A stretch of 64,000 nucleotides of DNA from Aquarana catesbeiana (Eukaryota > Chordata > Amphibia > Anura > Ranidae): positions 344,937,165 to 345,001,164 of the forward strand of contig NC_133330.1 in the NCBI RefSeq assembly GCF_042186555.1, read 5' to 3'. Numbering within the stretch: the first letter of the stretch is position 1; each line of letters begins with the position of its first letter. A program made the translations under genes and the position numbers. The notes under the pieces are model-generated. The model was not told where the DNA came from and made no database searches. It saw only the letters and a list, made by a program, of their open reading frames with translations. Positions 1 through 10,502 of the stretch are shown piece after piece.

Positions 1-251
1 TCCTCCAGAGTTACCATGGACCTCTTGGCTCTTCTCTGATGAATGCTCTCCTTGCCCGGCCGGTTAGTTTAGGTGGACGGCCATGTCTTGGTAGGTTTGC
101 AGTTGTGCCATACTCTTTCCATTTTCCGATGATGGATTGAACAGAGCTCCATGAGATGTTCAAAGCTTGGGAGATTTTTTTTATAACCTAACCCTGCTTT
201 ATACTCCACAACTTTATCCCTGACCTGTCTGGTGTGTTCCTTGGCCTTCAT
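1..251 (-). pseudogene. Tc1-like transposase, N-terminal part, frameshifted
   Basis: The frame opens at ATG 249-251 (read leftward) with MKAKEHTRQVRDKVVEYKAG, the start of the paired-like helix-turn-helix DNA-binding domain of Tc1-family transposases. The same frame is lost after about 25 residues. Pieces of the expected protein reappear in other frames: an RKMERVW-like stretch, and RRAKRSMVTLEE at about 1-40, which corresponds to the second helix-turn-helix region. At least two indels are therefore present. The DDE catalytic part lies outside the window. The family assignment is firm; the protein is clearly dead here. Confidence 0.8.
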
Positions 252-620
252 GATGCTGTTTGTTCACTAAGGTTATCTAACAAACCTCTGAGGGCTTTGC
301 AGAACAGCTGTATTTATACTGAAATTAAATGACACACAGGTGGACTCTATTTACTAATTAGGTGACTTCTGAAGGCAATTGGTTCCACTAGATTTTAGTT
401 AGGGGTATCAGAGTAAAGGGGGCGCCATACAAATGCCCCCCCCACACTTTTCACATATTTATTTGTATCATTTATCATTTTCCTTCCAATTCATAATTAT
501 GTGACACTTTGTGTTGGTCTATCACATAAAATCCCAATTAAATACATTTACATCTTTGGGTGTAACATGACAAAATGTGGAACATTTCAAGGGGTATGAA
601 TACTTTTTCAAGGCACCGTA
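1..620 (-). mobile_element. Tc1/mariner element, cut by the window edge
   Basis: The outer terminus lies at 591-620. On the minus strand it begins TACGGTGCCTTGAAAAAGTA, then a short C-rich stretch, which is the classic Tc1-type inverted terminus beside a TA target. A related C/G-rich inner block near 400-440 suggests the IR/DR arrangement of Sleeping Beauty-like elements. Transposase coding remnants fill 1-251 on the same strand. The rest of the element lies beyond position 1, so length and state cannot be judged. Confidence 0.85.
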
Positions 621-720
621 CTGGATATTATGTGTGGCACTTGGTGACATCAGTTACTGCAGTTGAGGCCCTTTGTACATCCTTAGTTTAAAATTCCAGG
701 TGTATGGTGTGTCCTTTGTA

Positions 721-1012
721 TGTGTATACTTGTATATGGTGTGTGTATACTTGTATATGGTGTGTGTATACTGGTATATGGTATGTATATACTTGTATAT
801 GGTGTGTGTATACTGGTATATGGTATGTATATACTGGTATATGGTGTGTGTATACTGGTATATGGTATGTGTATATACTGGTATATGGTATGTATATACT
901 GGTATATGGTGTGTGTATACTGGTATATGGTGTGTATATACTGGTATATGGTGTGTATATACTGGTATATGGTGTGTGTATACTGGTATATGGTGTGTAT
1001 ATACTGGTGTAT
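721..1012. repeat. Minisatellite, 19-21 bp unit (GT/TA rich)
   Basis: About 15 tandem copies of a unit close to TGTGTATACTGGTATATGG, some extended by a TA dinucleotide. Overlapping reading frames on both strands (Y/T/I/C-rich) are by-products of the repeat. Confidence 0.9.
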
Positions 1013-1215
1013 GTCCATTGTGTGTATCCAGCTGTTGCTGACACGGCACATGTGGATCCCGTGCAGAGGTGACACCATCAATCCTTGGAAGACTCTGATT
1101 AGTTTAATTGTCCCTGAAATGGAAAGTTCAGAGGAAATAATTATAACAATCAGCAGGGTGACACTTCTCCACCTTCATACAGGTCAGCCCTGCCTGAGTC
1201 ACCTCTTCTGGAAGG

Positions 1216-1692
1216 ATGGAAGTCTGAGATCGGGACACCACCGTCCTGGACATGGAAGTCTGAGATCGGGGACACCACCGTCCTGGACATGGAAGTCTGA
1301 GATCGGGACACCACCGTCCTGGACATGGAAGTCTGAGATCGGGGACACCACCGTCCTGGACATGGAAGTCTGAGATCCACCACCATCCTGGACATGGAAG
1401 TCTGAGATCCACCACCGTCCTGGACATGGAAGTCTGAGATCCACCACCGTCCTGGACATGGAAGTCTGAGATCCACCACCGTCCTGGACATGGAAGTCTG
1501 AGATCCACCACCGTCCTGGACATGGAAGTCTGAGATCAGGGACACCACCGTCCTGGACATGGAAGTCTGAGATCCACCACCATCCTGGACATGGAAGTCT
1601 GAGATCCACCACCGTCCTGGACATGGAAGTCTGAGATCCACCACCGTCCTGGACATGGAAGTCTGAGATCGGGGACACCGCCGTCCTGGACA
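1216..1692. repeat. Minisatellite with 32-bp and 36-37-bp units
   Basis: About 14 units built on CACCACCGTCCTGGACATGG followed by AAGTCTGAGATC. Long units carry an extra GGGACA or GGGGACA. The two unit classes are clustered: mostly long at the left, short in the middle, and a few long ones near 1540 and 1670. Confidence 0.9.
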
Positions 1693-1998
1693 GGACATCC
1701 AGAAAGTGACCAATCACATCCTCCACATTCAGATCATACTCAGATCTGGGCATATCGTAAAGGAGAAGCAGGCGATGGGCCCACGATAGAGCCGGAGAGA
1801 TCAGACTACACTCCCAGCTTTCACTGCTGACTTCTAATCATCAATTTTATTATCACACCTTTATAAACATAATAATAGAGAGACAATGACAGAGACCAGA
1901 ACCAGAACATGGAACAAACACAGACATTCCACTGCTAAGAGGTCCGGATACAACTTTATTCCTCTAAAAGTTAGGGGTACAATTCAATAAGTAGCCAA
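1693..1998. other. Spacer between arrays; unrecognised, with minus-strand AATAAA signals
   Basis: No known repeat recognised. On the minus strand a short open frame reads WAHRLLLLYDMPRSEYDL at about 1790-1720 and then enters the minisatellite. AATAAA hexamers occur on the minus strand near 1850 and 1948. Nothing here is enough to call a gene. Confidence 0.3.
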
Positions 1999-2426
1999 TC
2001 TGATCACTGGGGGAGGGGAGACTGAGAAAATGCTTCCTCTTCCCTGCAGCAGACCGATGGTGTTATCTAGCCCAGCCAAAGTTACAATGTACAGTCTGAT
2101 CACTGGGGGGAGGGGAGACTGAGGAAATGACTCCTCCTCCTTCTACAAAGTTACAATGTACAGTCAGATCACTAGGGGAGGGGAGACTGAGGAAATGACT
2201 CCTCCTCCTTCTACAAAGTTACAATATACAGTCAGATCACTGGAGGGGAGGGGGGACTGAGGAAATGCCTCTTCCTCCTTCTACAAAGTTACAATGTACA
2301 GTCTGATCCCTGGGGGGAGGAGACTGAGGAAATGACTCCTCCTCCTTCTACAAAGTTACAATGTACAGTCTGATACCTGGGGGGAGACTGAGGAAATGCC
2401 TCCTCCTGCTTGCAGCAGTCCGATGA
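1999..2426. repeat. Minisatellite, ~65-70 bp unit, 6 copies
   Basis: Units run from CTGATCACTGGGGG through GAGACTGAGGAAATG, a CTCCTCCTTC block and AAAGTTACAATGTACAGT. The first copy is longer, with a unique insert near 2050-2085. Confidence 0.85.
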
Positions 2427-3929
2427 CATCATCTCAGCCTAGGCACAGTCACCGATTGGAGCTCAGGGACGGCTTTGTATTGATAAAAGGTGGAGATTTC
2501 TGAACAATGATCCCGTTCTGTATATTGTGACATATATGGGATTTAATAAGCAGACCCTCTGATTGGTCCACCATGATCACTTGTCTGTCCTCGCTGTGCG
2601 CAGTGATATCCATTACTCTTCGGGGTTTCGGGGTACACCATGCAGTCATAGTCGCCCCATCTTCTCCAGGTCACACAGAGATGTGGGTGATGTAGGTCAC
2701 CCCTCCCCCCCCCCGGAGAAGCACCTCGTACCCTAAACAGGTGACTGTCACCACGTGCGGCTCCTCCACGAGAAGAAAACATAAACGGCGACAAACGCCG
2801 GGCAACCTTCCAAGGGAGAGGCTTCACTTTTCCAGGATCTATGATTAGAAAGTGACTGGACCAGATTGGAGGAAGTCGTTCTAATTGCAGATGGAGCGAA
2901 CGTCTTAGTCACAGCGACAAGCCCACAGCTCTGCAAACAAAGTCTACACATCCACGTGAGAGGGTCACACATGATCCGGGCCACCGTGTGCCGGCACGCT
3001 CAACGATCGACGCTGCTTCCAGACTCACCTCCACTGCAAAAATGCCACGGACGTTCGTGCTGCAAAGAAGACGAATAATACATGTGAAGCCACGGTGCAG
3101 AGTGCGGTCCCCACCTCTATAACGCACATCCGTGCACCTCTACAGAGTGCCTGTGCCCAGGGCCGATCGTTTGCATGAGCGATTACATGCGACTGGTCGC
3201 GATTAACTGCAGAAGCCGCCGGCCTCCCAATTTCTTTCAATGGAGCTGCCTCCTGCAAACAATCACCAGGACCCCCCCGGCTGGGGTTCTTGCATGTAAT
3301 CAGGGCCAGTGCAAAAATCCCAGGAAAAGGGGCAAGATTCAAAAGAATACATTTTGTATAAAAATAAATAAAACATATATTGGGTTCAGTAAAAAATCAG
3401 AGTGTGGTACAAATCACATTGAATCACTGGTGTCCATGTATTGAAGGTGATCAGTACTTGGTGTTATATCCCAACATGTTTCGCCAACATTGGCTTCTTC
3501 AGGGGTGTTTCTTAAGCACCAGCAATTCTCTTAAAGCTCCAAAGAGACATCAAGGAGCTCACCAAACAAGTCCACAAACTTGGAGGGGATCACAGGGGGT
3601 ACATGGGGACCAGGGAGACTCTGACATAGACACAGATTAATGCAGGGACACCAACAACTAGCTGCGATCGTGCATACATGATCAGGGCAGGACTTGGGGT
3701 GGTGGGGGCCCCTGGGCTTGAGTCACTTTCGGGCCCTACGCTTCTATACTTTACTTTAAACCTTTAGTTTTCTTTTAAGCGCGCCACTCTGATACCGTTT
3801 GTCCGCCATTACATCACTGTCTAATGCAGACAGGTTTTCTCAATGGCAGTAAACGAGGCGCTACGTAACCGCCAATAAATCAGCAAACCTCAAGATAAGA
3901 GTTTAAGGAATTTTAAGGAAAAAAGCTAT
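2427..3929. other. No gene called; mixed sequence
   Basis: A minus-strand frame of 66 codons ending at 2449 and overlapping frames near 2540-3340 are open but match no family I know. A poly-C tract lies at about 2702-2714. Around 3470-3510 is a motif (ATGTTTCGCCAAC...GGCTTCTTCAGGGGTG) that resembles a dispersed frog repeat. No splice-supported exon was found. Confidence 0.3.
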
Positions 3930-3932
3930 TTA

Positions 3933-4101
3933 GTGCTTGTTCACACCATGCGGTCAGTTTCCGGTCAGATTCCGTTGCAGAAACTGACTGGAAACTGACT
4001 GCATGGTGTGAACTAGAGCCATTGGAATACATGGAAAACACTGTGCATGCATTTTGTGCAGAAAAAAAGCGCACGGTACTGCGTCTGGTGTGAACTAGCA
4101 C
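3933..4101. mobile_element. Short MITE with TTA target duplication (Harbinger-like)
   Basis: Inverted termini GTGCTTGTTCACACCA and, on the other strand, GTGCTAGTTCACACCA differ at one base. They are flanked by TTA at 3930-3932 and 4102-4104. A TTA/TWA 3-bp duplication is typical of PIF/Harbinger. The interior is palindromic around GTCAGTTTCC and GGAAACTGAC. Too short to code. Confidence 0.7.
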
Positions 4102-4164
4102 TTAAGGAAAAAAATTACATTTAAATGCTCATCAATGCAGTCTTGCAAAGCATCAATCTGCATG

Positions 4165-4665
4165 CGTGTCCAGTGACATTGCAGCCTTATCAGTGTCATC
4201 TGGAGCCTTGCAGCCTTATCAGTGTCATTTGCAGCCTTGTCAGTGTCATTTGCATCCTTGCAGCCTTATCAGTGTCATTTGCAGCCTTGTCAGTGTCATT
4301 TGCAGCCTTGCAGCCTTGGCAGTGTCATTTTCAGCCTTGTCAGTGTCATTTGCAGCCTTGCAGCCTTGTCAGTGTCATTTGCAGCCTTGTCAGTGTCATT
4401 TGCAGCCTTGTCAGTGTCATTTGCAGCCTTGTCAGTGTCATTTGCAGCCTTGCAGCCTTGTCAGTGTCATTTGCAGCCTTGTCAGTGTCATTTGCAGCCT
4501 TGCAGCCTTGTCAGTGTCATTTGCAGCCTTGTCAGTGTCATTTGCAGCCTTGTCAGTGTCATTTGCAGCCTTGTCAGTGTCATTTGCAGCCTTGCAGCCT
4601 TGTCAGTGTCATTTGCAGCCTTGTCAGTGTCATTTGCAGCCTTGCAGCCTTGTCAGTGTCACTGC
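4165..4665. repeat. Minisatellite, 21-bp unit with 8-bp extended variants
   Basis: Copies of GCAGCCTTGTCAGTGTCATTT. Some units carry an extra GCAGCCTT. The unit is a multiple of three, so frames stay open across it (up to 232 codons); this is not evidence of coding. Confidence 0.92.
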
Positions 4666-4850
4666 AGTTTGGTATGGATTTCCTGGGGGACTTCATGGAA
4701 GTTTTTTATTTATGTTTTTTGCATTGGGGAACTCCCTTAAAATTCATACTGGACTCAAAGGCTGTTGAAGGCATTTTGGGGGGGGAACTCTACGCATATT
4801 TTCTTTTTACATTCTTGCTGTAGGATGTGCTACAGAAAAACTGACACTTA

Positions 4851-6183
4851 AGCCTCGTACAAACGATCGGATTTTCCGCAGACAAAGCGTCAGACTTTTG
4901 GCCGAAGGTGTGTGCCTGGATTTTGTCTTGCATACAAACGATACACACTTGTGTGCCAACAAACACGAACGTAGTGACGTACTACGAGCTGATAAAGAGG
5001 AAGTTCAATTGTCAGGCGCCACCCTTTGGTCTCCTTCTGCTAATTTCGTGTTAGTAGAAGTTTGGTGAGTGTTGATTCGCGCTTTTCATTTCGCACTTTT
5101 CAGTTCGTGTCTGAACGGCCGTTCGTCAACCAGTCATGTTGCGGAATCGGAGGAGATAACGTGTTATTTATTATTGGCCTTGGAGTTATTGCTTTGACCC
5201 AAGTCCAGTCCAGGAACAGGAGGAGGATTTCTTGGACCAAAATTTGGTTGCTTTATTAATGGTAACCAATGATCTCATATGCCTTTGCTGCGGGAGATCC
5301 AGGAGAATAATCCGGATGATTTTCGGAATTATCTCCGGATGACGGACCCCTCTGCTTTCACCAACTCTTGGCATTGCTGACCCCTATATTAAGAAGCAGG
5401 ACACATGCATGAGGCTTTTATTTTATTTTTTGGTTGAATAATAATGATTTGATTTGGTATATTTTCTATATTTTTGGATGCATAGAATGTACTTTTTGGT
5501 GAAGTTCTATTGGCAGATAACATGTCTAATTTTATTTGTTTTCTTTTTTTAATGCACAATAAAATAATTGTGGAGAATAATACTTGGCTTTGTGTTTTAC
5601 TTCAAATGACAGTTTGGGAGTCGGCAGTTACAATTTATAAAATACAATGTAACATTAACAAGGGACACCAACATAGTTGTATCTTTGATCTTATAAACTA
5701 CGGGATAATAATGGTGTTGTGGTAACTTGCACCAAAAAAAAACATAATAATATTATTCTTGATATCACTAGAAAATAAAAGCCTTTGAAAATTTGTTTGC
5801 AATAATCCATCAATATCACCAGCAAAGCATCTTCATTATTATCCCATTAAAGAAGAAGAGAATTGTGCGCTGCATTTCCACATTTCATAATTTGCCGCGT
5901 CACAAATGTTAATTCTCCATTACGATCCCTAGTTTACAAGACCGACCGCTTCCGGCTCGCCCTTGCTTCTGAGCATGCGTGTTTGTACTTTAGACTTTTG
6001 TCTGATGGACTTGTGTACACACGCTCAGAAAATCCGACAACACACATTTGTCCGCGGAAAATTTTAAAGCCCACCATCCAACATTTGTCCGCGGAAAATC
6101 CAACAGCAATGGAGCATACACACGATCGGGTTTTCTGTCATCACACAATTCCCATCGGAAAATCCGATCGCGTGTACGTGGCT
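4851..6183. mobile_element. Harbinger-like element, 1.3-kb internally deleted derivative
   Basis: Left terminus AGCCTCGTACAAACGATCGG and right terminus (other strand) AGCCACGTACACGCGATCGG form inverted repeats matching at 25 of the first 28 bases. TTA lies immediately left (4848-4850) and TTG right (6184-6186), a plausible decayed 3-bp Harbinger duplication. A HARBI1-like transposase remnant at 5285-5415 supports the family. The remainder is AT-rich and non-coding. Confidence 0.75.
5285..5415 (+). pseudogene. Harbinger (HARBI1-like) transposase remnant
   Basis: The plus strand encodes ENNPDDFRNYLRMTDPS in one frame. The next expected motifs follow in shifted frames: a QLLALLTP-like stretch, then YIKKQDTCMR. 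This order is what I know from the N-terminal half of vertebrate Harbinger transposases. At least two frameshifts occur within 130 bases, and the DDE nuclease part is absent. It is a relic inside a deletion derivative that could only have moved by using proteins from intact copies. Confidence 0.7.
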
Positions 6184-6186
6184 TTG

Positions 6187-7259
6187 GAACGGAAAAAAGT
6201 GTGACATTTCCCTGCTGACTTAAAAAAATCAAAAAAAAATCACACAAACCCCTTCATAGTTTCTTCAAATGTACCCCTTGTCTGCCATGTATTTTGGGGT
6301 CCTTTGGAGAGGTCTGTGTGACATTTTTGCTTAAAAAAAAAAAAAAAAGCCAGCATGGAAATGTCATTTGATGGCTATTTTATCTCATTTGTCAATGTCA
6401 GCACTTTCTGTACATCATGGAGATGGGCCCCTTCACTGGATTAGGGCACAACCAGAAATAGGGAATTTTTAAGGATTTATTTAAGCCTTTAAAAAAAATC
6501 ACGGCTCCTGGACGAATAAAGTTTTATAATCTTTTTTCACCAGGGCAGTGCCCCCCCCCCCCCATTCTGTTTTTTACAGCCCTTGCTTATTGGCCTAAAT
6601 GGGCATTTGTTTGGTTTGGCAGATGCGGCTCCCATTGATTTAATTGGGGGCTCACCATCTGAACTTCTTTGAAGTTTGCTGAATCAAACCAAACCCGGAC
6701 ATAGGACCCCAAATACGCCAACAGCGGCACAAGACCGGCGCCCCTGGAGGTTGTCACAGAGGTGAGGATGTACAAAGTGTTACATGGTGTCACACACAGC
6801 GGCTCATGGTGTCATCTCGCCCCCACTCTCTATTATACAGAAAACAAAGCCTTGTGAAGGAAACATTTTTATCTGCACTTATGGAGAACGTGCGATTAGC
6901 AATAAATCTTGAAAGGAAGATCTCAGAGGTTCATGAGGTCATCAAACTTCAAAGATGAACAACAAAAACAAAATGACAAACTGGCTTCCCTTTTATATTC
7001 TGATAATTAATAGGACATCCTGCCGGGAGTCATTTGAAGATTAAGGTGATGTTTTTACATGTGAAGCCACCAAAATGAACCGAAACACTTCAATGCCGTT
7101 TATATCCGAGGATCACAAATCCTGTGAAGATCATTATTGTATTGTGTTTGTAGGATCTGAAACTCGTCAATATCACAACCGAGACACAAATAGATGAAAT
7201 GGAGGAATCATTAGAGAGTGGCTTCTGTTTATAGCAATAGGCTGCTCCCCCGTCATATA
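6187..7259. other. No gene seen
   Basis: Contains poly-A (about 6332-6347) and poly-C (about 6551-6563) tracts. No known domain, splice-supported exon or repeat family was recognised. Confidence 0.4.
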
Positions 7260-7735
7260 TAGTCATGGGAAAAAGTAAGTACCCCTCATGGAAACTGGTG
7301 TATTTTTCAACAATATGAAAACTTTAGATCTATACTCAAATACTTACAAACTAGGTGTCTACAGATACGGGTGATATACTTTATTAAAAAAAAACACAAA
7401 AAAATGTTGCATTTGCAGTAATTTATTCAACAAAAATATTAGTAGATGTAATGGTACGTGAGAAAAAAGTAAGTACACCCTCTTGGCCTCAGAAGCTAGA
7501 ATTGCACCCCTTAGCAGAAATGACCTCCTGTAGACATTTTGTAAAATGGTCCTCCAGTCTCCAGACACTGACTTGACGAAGTATTCTTCTTCATGCATAA
7601 TTCTTCATGCAGGGCTTTGGCTAGTCAGAGTCAGTCTATTCTGGGTTGGATTTGCTTGTGTTCTTTGGATCATTATCATGTCGAAACCATTTCTGGTTCA
7701 ACTTCAGCTTTTGGTCAGATGGCATCACATTCCCA
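7260..7735 (-). mobile_element. Tc1-like element end with C-terminal transposase remnant
   Basis: The left edge GTCATGGGAAAAAGTAAGTA beside TA is a Tc1-type terminus, and a related AAAAAGTAAGTACACCC block recurs near 7465. On the minus strand KWFRHDNDPKNTSK (7653-7691) is the region around the second catalytic aspartate. CLQEVISAKG (7508-7537, another frame) is the usual transposase C-terminus. Frameshifts and stops separate the pieces. A Harbinger-like MITE interrupts the right side. Confidence 0.75.
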
Positions 7736-7738
7736 TTA

Positions 7739-8145
7739 GGGTCCTTTCACACTGGGGTGGATTGCAGGTGCCATTGCGCTAATAATAGCGCCTGCAAACC
7801 GACCCAAAAGTGCCGCTGCTTTAATTCCAGTGTGAAAGCCCCGAGGGCTTTCACACTGGAGCGGTGCACTAGCAGGACGGGAAAAAAGTCCTGCCAGCAG
7901 CATCTTTGGAGCGGTGAAGGAGCGCTCCTTCACCACTCCTGCCCATTGAAATCAATGGGACAGCGTGGCTATACCGCCGGCAAAGCTCCTCTGCAGAGGC
8001 GCTTTGCGGTGGTTTTAACCCCTTCTCGGCCGCTAGCAGGGGGGTAAAACCGCCCCGCTAGTGGCCCAATACCAACGGTAAAGCGCCGCTTACAATAGCG
8101 GCGCTTTACCGCCGACAATGCCCCCGTCCCAGTGTGAAAAGGCCC
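7739..8145. mobile_element. MITE with TTA duplication (Harbinger-like), 407 bp
   Basis: Termini GGGTCCTTTCACACTGGGG and, from the right, GGGCCTTTTCACACTGGG. They are flanked by TTA at 7736-7738 and 8146-8148. The interior is GC-rich with several self-complementary GGCGC/GCGCC stretches and codes for nothing. Confidence 0.8.
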
Positions 8146-8148
8146 TTA

Positions 8149-9590
8149 GGGATAAGCTAAAGGAAATTAAAGCAAGATTCCAGCATGCCATTGCACATAT
8201 GGGCAAAGACCAGGCCTTCTGCAACAACGTACCAAAGACTGATCCATCAAAGACCAGACTTTCTGAAAAAATGCACCAAAGACAGATCCATCAAAGACCA
8301 GGCCTTCTGGAACAATGCGCCAAAGACTGAGCCATCAAAGACCAGGCCTTCTGGAACCATGTACTGAATATTGATTCATTAAAGATTGATCCATCAAAGA
8401 ACAGACCATTAAAGATTGATCCATCAAAGACCAGACCTTCTGGAACCATGTACTGAGGACTGATCCATCAAAGACCAGACCTTCTGGAACCATGTAAAGA
8501 AGACTGATCCACCAAAGACCAGGCTTTCTGGAACCATGTACTAAAAACTGATCCATTAAATTCCAGACCTTCTGGAACCATGTACTGAAGACTGATCCAT
8601 CAAGGATCAAACATTCAACAGTAACAGTAGACATGTTAAACCAAAGAGGAGAAAAGAAGAAACTCATACCAACTGTGAAGCAAGGTGGTGGAATGTTATG
8701 GTTTGGGCCTGCTTTGCTGTTTCAGGATCTATAGTCAACTCTACATAACTCATCATATCAAAGTGTGCTTGATGAGAATCATGGATGAGGTCAGGCGTGT
8801 TTGGTTACAAGTCCAAACCCGCCTAAGCTATCCCACCAAGAAATTGTGTTGGTGCCCCACCAATTATAAGTGGCCTTCTGGAACCATGTACTAAAGACTG
8901 CGCTATCAAATTCCAGGCCTCCTGGAACCTGGTACTGAAGACTGATCCATCAAAGACCAGACCTTCTGGAACAATGTACTGAAGACTGATCCATCAAAGA
9001 TCAAACATTCTGGAATCGTATACTGAAGACTGATCCATCAAAGATCAAACATTCTGGAACCATATACTGAAGACTGATCCATCAAAGACCAGACCTTATG
9101 GAACAATGTACTGAAGACTGATCCATCAAAGATCAAACATTCTGGAACCATATACTGAAGACTGATCGTTCAAAGACCAGACCTTCTGGAACAATGTACT
9201 GAAGACTGATCCATCAAAGATCAAACATTCTGGAATCGTATACTGAAGACTGATCCATCAAAGATCAAACATTCTGGAACCATATACTGAAGACTGATCC
9301 ATCAAAGACCAGACCTTATGGAACAATGTACTGAAGACTGATCCATCAAAGATCAAACATTCTGGAATCGTATACTGAAGACTGATCCATCAAAGATCAA
9401 ACATTCTGGAACCATATACTGAAGACTGATCGTTCAAAGACCAGACCTTCTGGAACAATGTACTGAAGACTGATTCATCAAAAATCAAACACTCTGGAAC
9501 CATATACTGAAGACTGATCCATCAAAGACCAGACCTTATGGAACCATGTGCATCAAGGATCAAACATTCAACAGTAACAGTAATATATTT
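8149..9590 (+). repeat. 44-bp minisatellite derived from Tc1-like transposase coding DNA
   Basis: Units read CTTCTGGAACAATGTACTGA then AGACTGATCCATCAAAGA. Translated, a unit gives FWNNVLKTDPSK, clearly related to the Tc1 motif WKNVLWSDETK around the first catalytic aspartate. Non-repeated transposase sequence sits inside (8600-8760). The right part shows a higher order: a block of about 3-5 units recurs near 9000, 9213 and 9350. The array stops at a (TA)n tract near 9590. Confidence 0.8.
8600..8760 (+). pseudogene. Tc1-like transposase, central DDE fragment
   Basis: IPTVKQGGGMLWFG at 8666-8707 matches the conserved IPTVKHGGGSVMVWG segment between the first and second catalytic aspartates of Tc1 transposases. 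An alternative frame gives NVMVWACFAVSGS, so a frameshift falls inside the motif. Orientation is plus, opposite to the C-terminal fragment at 7260-7735, so this locus is rearranged or comprises two copies. It is embedded in an array made from the adjoining coding segment. Confidence 0.75.
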
Positions 9591-9591
9591 A

Positions 9592-9652
<61 letters not shown>

Positions 9653-9670
9653 TAAAAGCTATAAATATAT

Positions 9671-9750
<80 letters not shown>
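9591..9750. repeat. (TA)n microsatellites
   Basis: Two long TA tracts (about 9600-9648 and 9676-9747) separated by a short AT-rich spacer. Confidence 0.95.
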
Positions 9751-9764
9751 TTGTTTATCAGAAT

Positions 9765-10005
9765 ATATATACAATCAAGTGTATGAACAAATAAGTCACA
9801 TATATATATAAAAGTGAAAAGTGCTTATATCATAATGTACAATATAATAATATGTAATACTATAAATACTACTACTACTTCTACTACAGATAATAATAAT
9901 AATAATAAAAATAATATTAATAATGATACAAACATTAAAATATAAATATTATTATTAATAATAATAATAATAATAATAATACAAATAATAATATTACAAA
10001 TATAC
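9765..10005. repeat. Interspersed repeat, copy 1, with AAT microsatellite
   Basis: Shares a ~230-bp segment with 12322-12570: ATATATACAATCAAGTGTAT, then AAAAGTGAAAAGTGCTTAT, a CTACTACTACTTCTACTAC block and an (AAT)n run, all in the same order. Family not recognised. Confidence 0.8.
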
Positions 10006-10013
10006 TGTATATA

Positions 10014-10135
10014 CAGTGGGTATAGTAAAGAATCACCCCCTTTAAAATAATCACATTTTGTTGCTTTGCAGCCTGAAATGTCAGCCCCCCCCCCCTCCCC
10101 CCACCAAATAAATAACAATTCCAGTATACTGTATA
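10014..10135. mobile_element. Tc1-like terminal fragment
   Basis: Begins CAGTGGGTATAGTAAAGAAT at a TA and continues into TCACATTTTGTTGCTTTGC, the outer part of a Tc1/mariner terminus familiar from fish and frog genomes. No transposase follows. Confidence 0.6.
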
Positions 10136-10154
10136 TCTCATAGTTGGTAGATTT

Positions 10155-10502
10155 AACTATCACACAAACCAATCAATATACACTTATTGGGATTTTTTTT
10201 TACCAAAAATATGTACTAGAATATATATTGCCCTAAATTTATGAAGAAATTTGATTTTTTTTTTAAATGTTATTGAATATGTTTTATAGCAGAATGTAAA
10301 AAATATCTTTTTTCATTTATATAATAAAAAATAAAAATCCCTGAGGTGATCAAATACCAACAAAAGAAATTATATAAATGTCATTTGGTTGCAGTGTTAC
10401 ACGACTGCGCAATTGTCAGTTAAAGCAGAGCAGTGCTGAATGGCAAAAAATGGCCTGGTCATGAAGGGGGGTAAACCTTCCAGAGCTCAAGTGGTTAATT
10501 TA
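10155..10502. repeat. Interspersed repeat B, right-hand fragment
   Basis: Contains CAATCAATATACACTTATTG, a poly-T stretch with ACCAAAAATATGTA, GAGGTGATCAAATACC and CGACTGCGCAATTGTCAG, and ends CAAGTGGTTAA. It matches the right part of the fuller copies at 36840-37754 and 49823-50825. Confidence 0.8.

Noticed and set aside
654..1373. Y/C/I-rich frames on both strands
   Set aside because: Encoded by the 19-21-bp GT/TA minisatellite.
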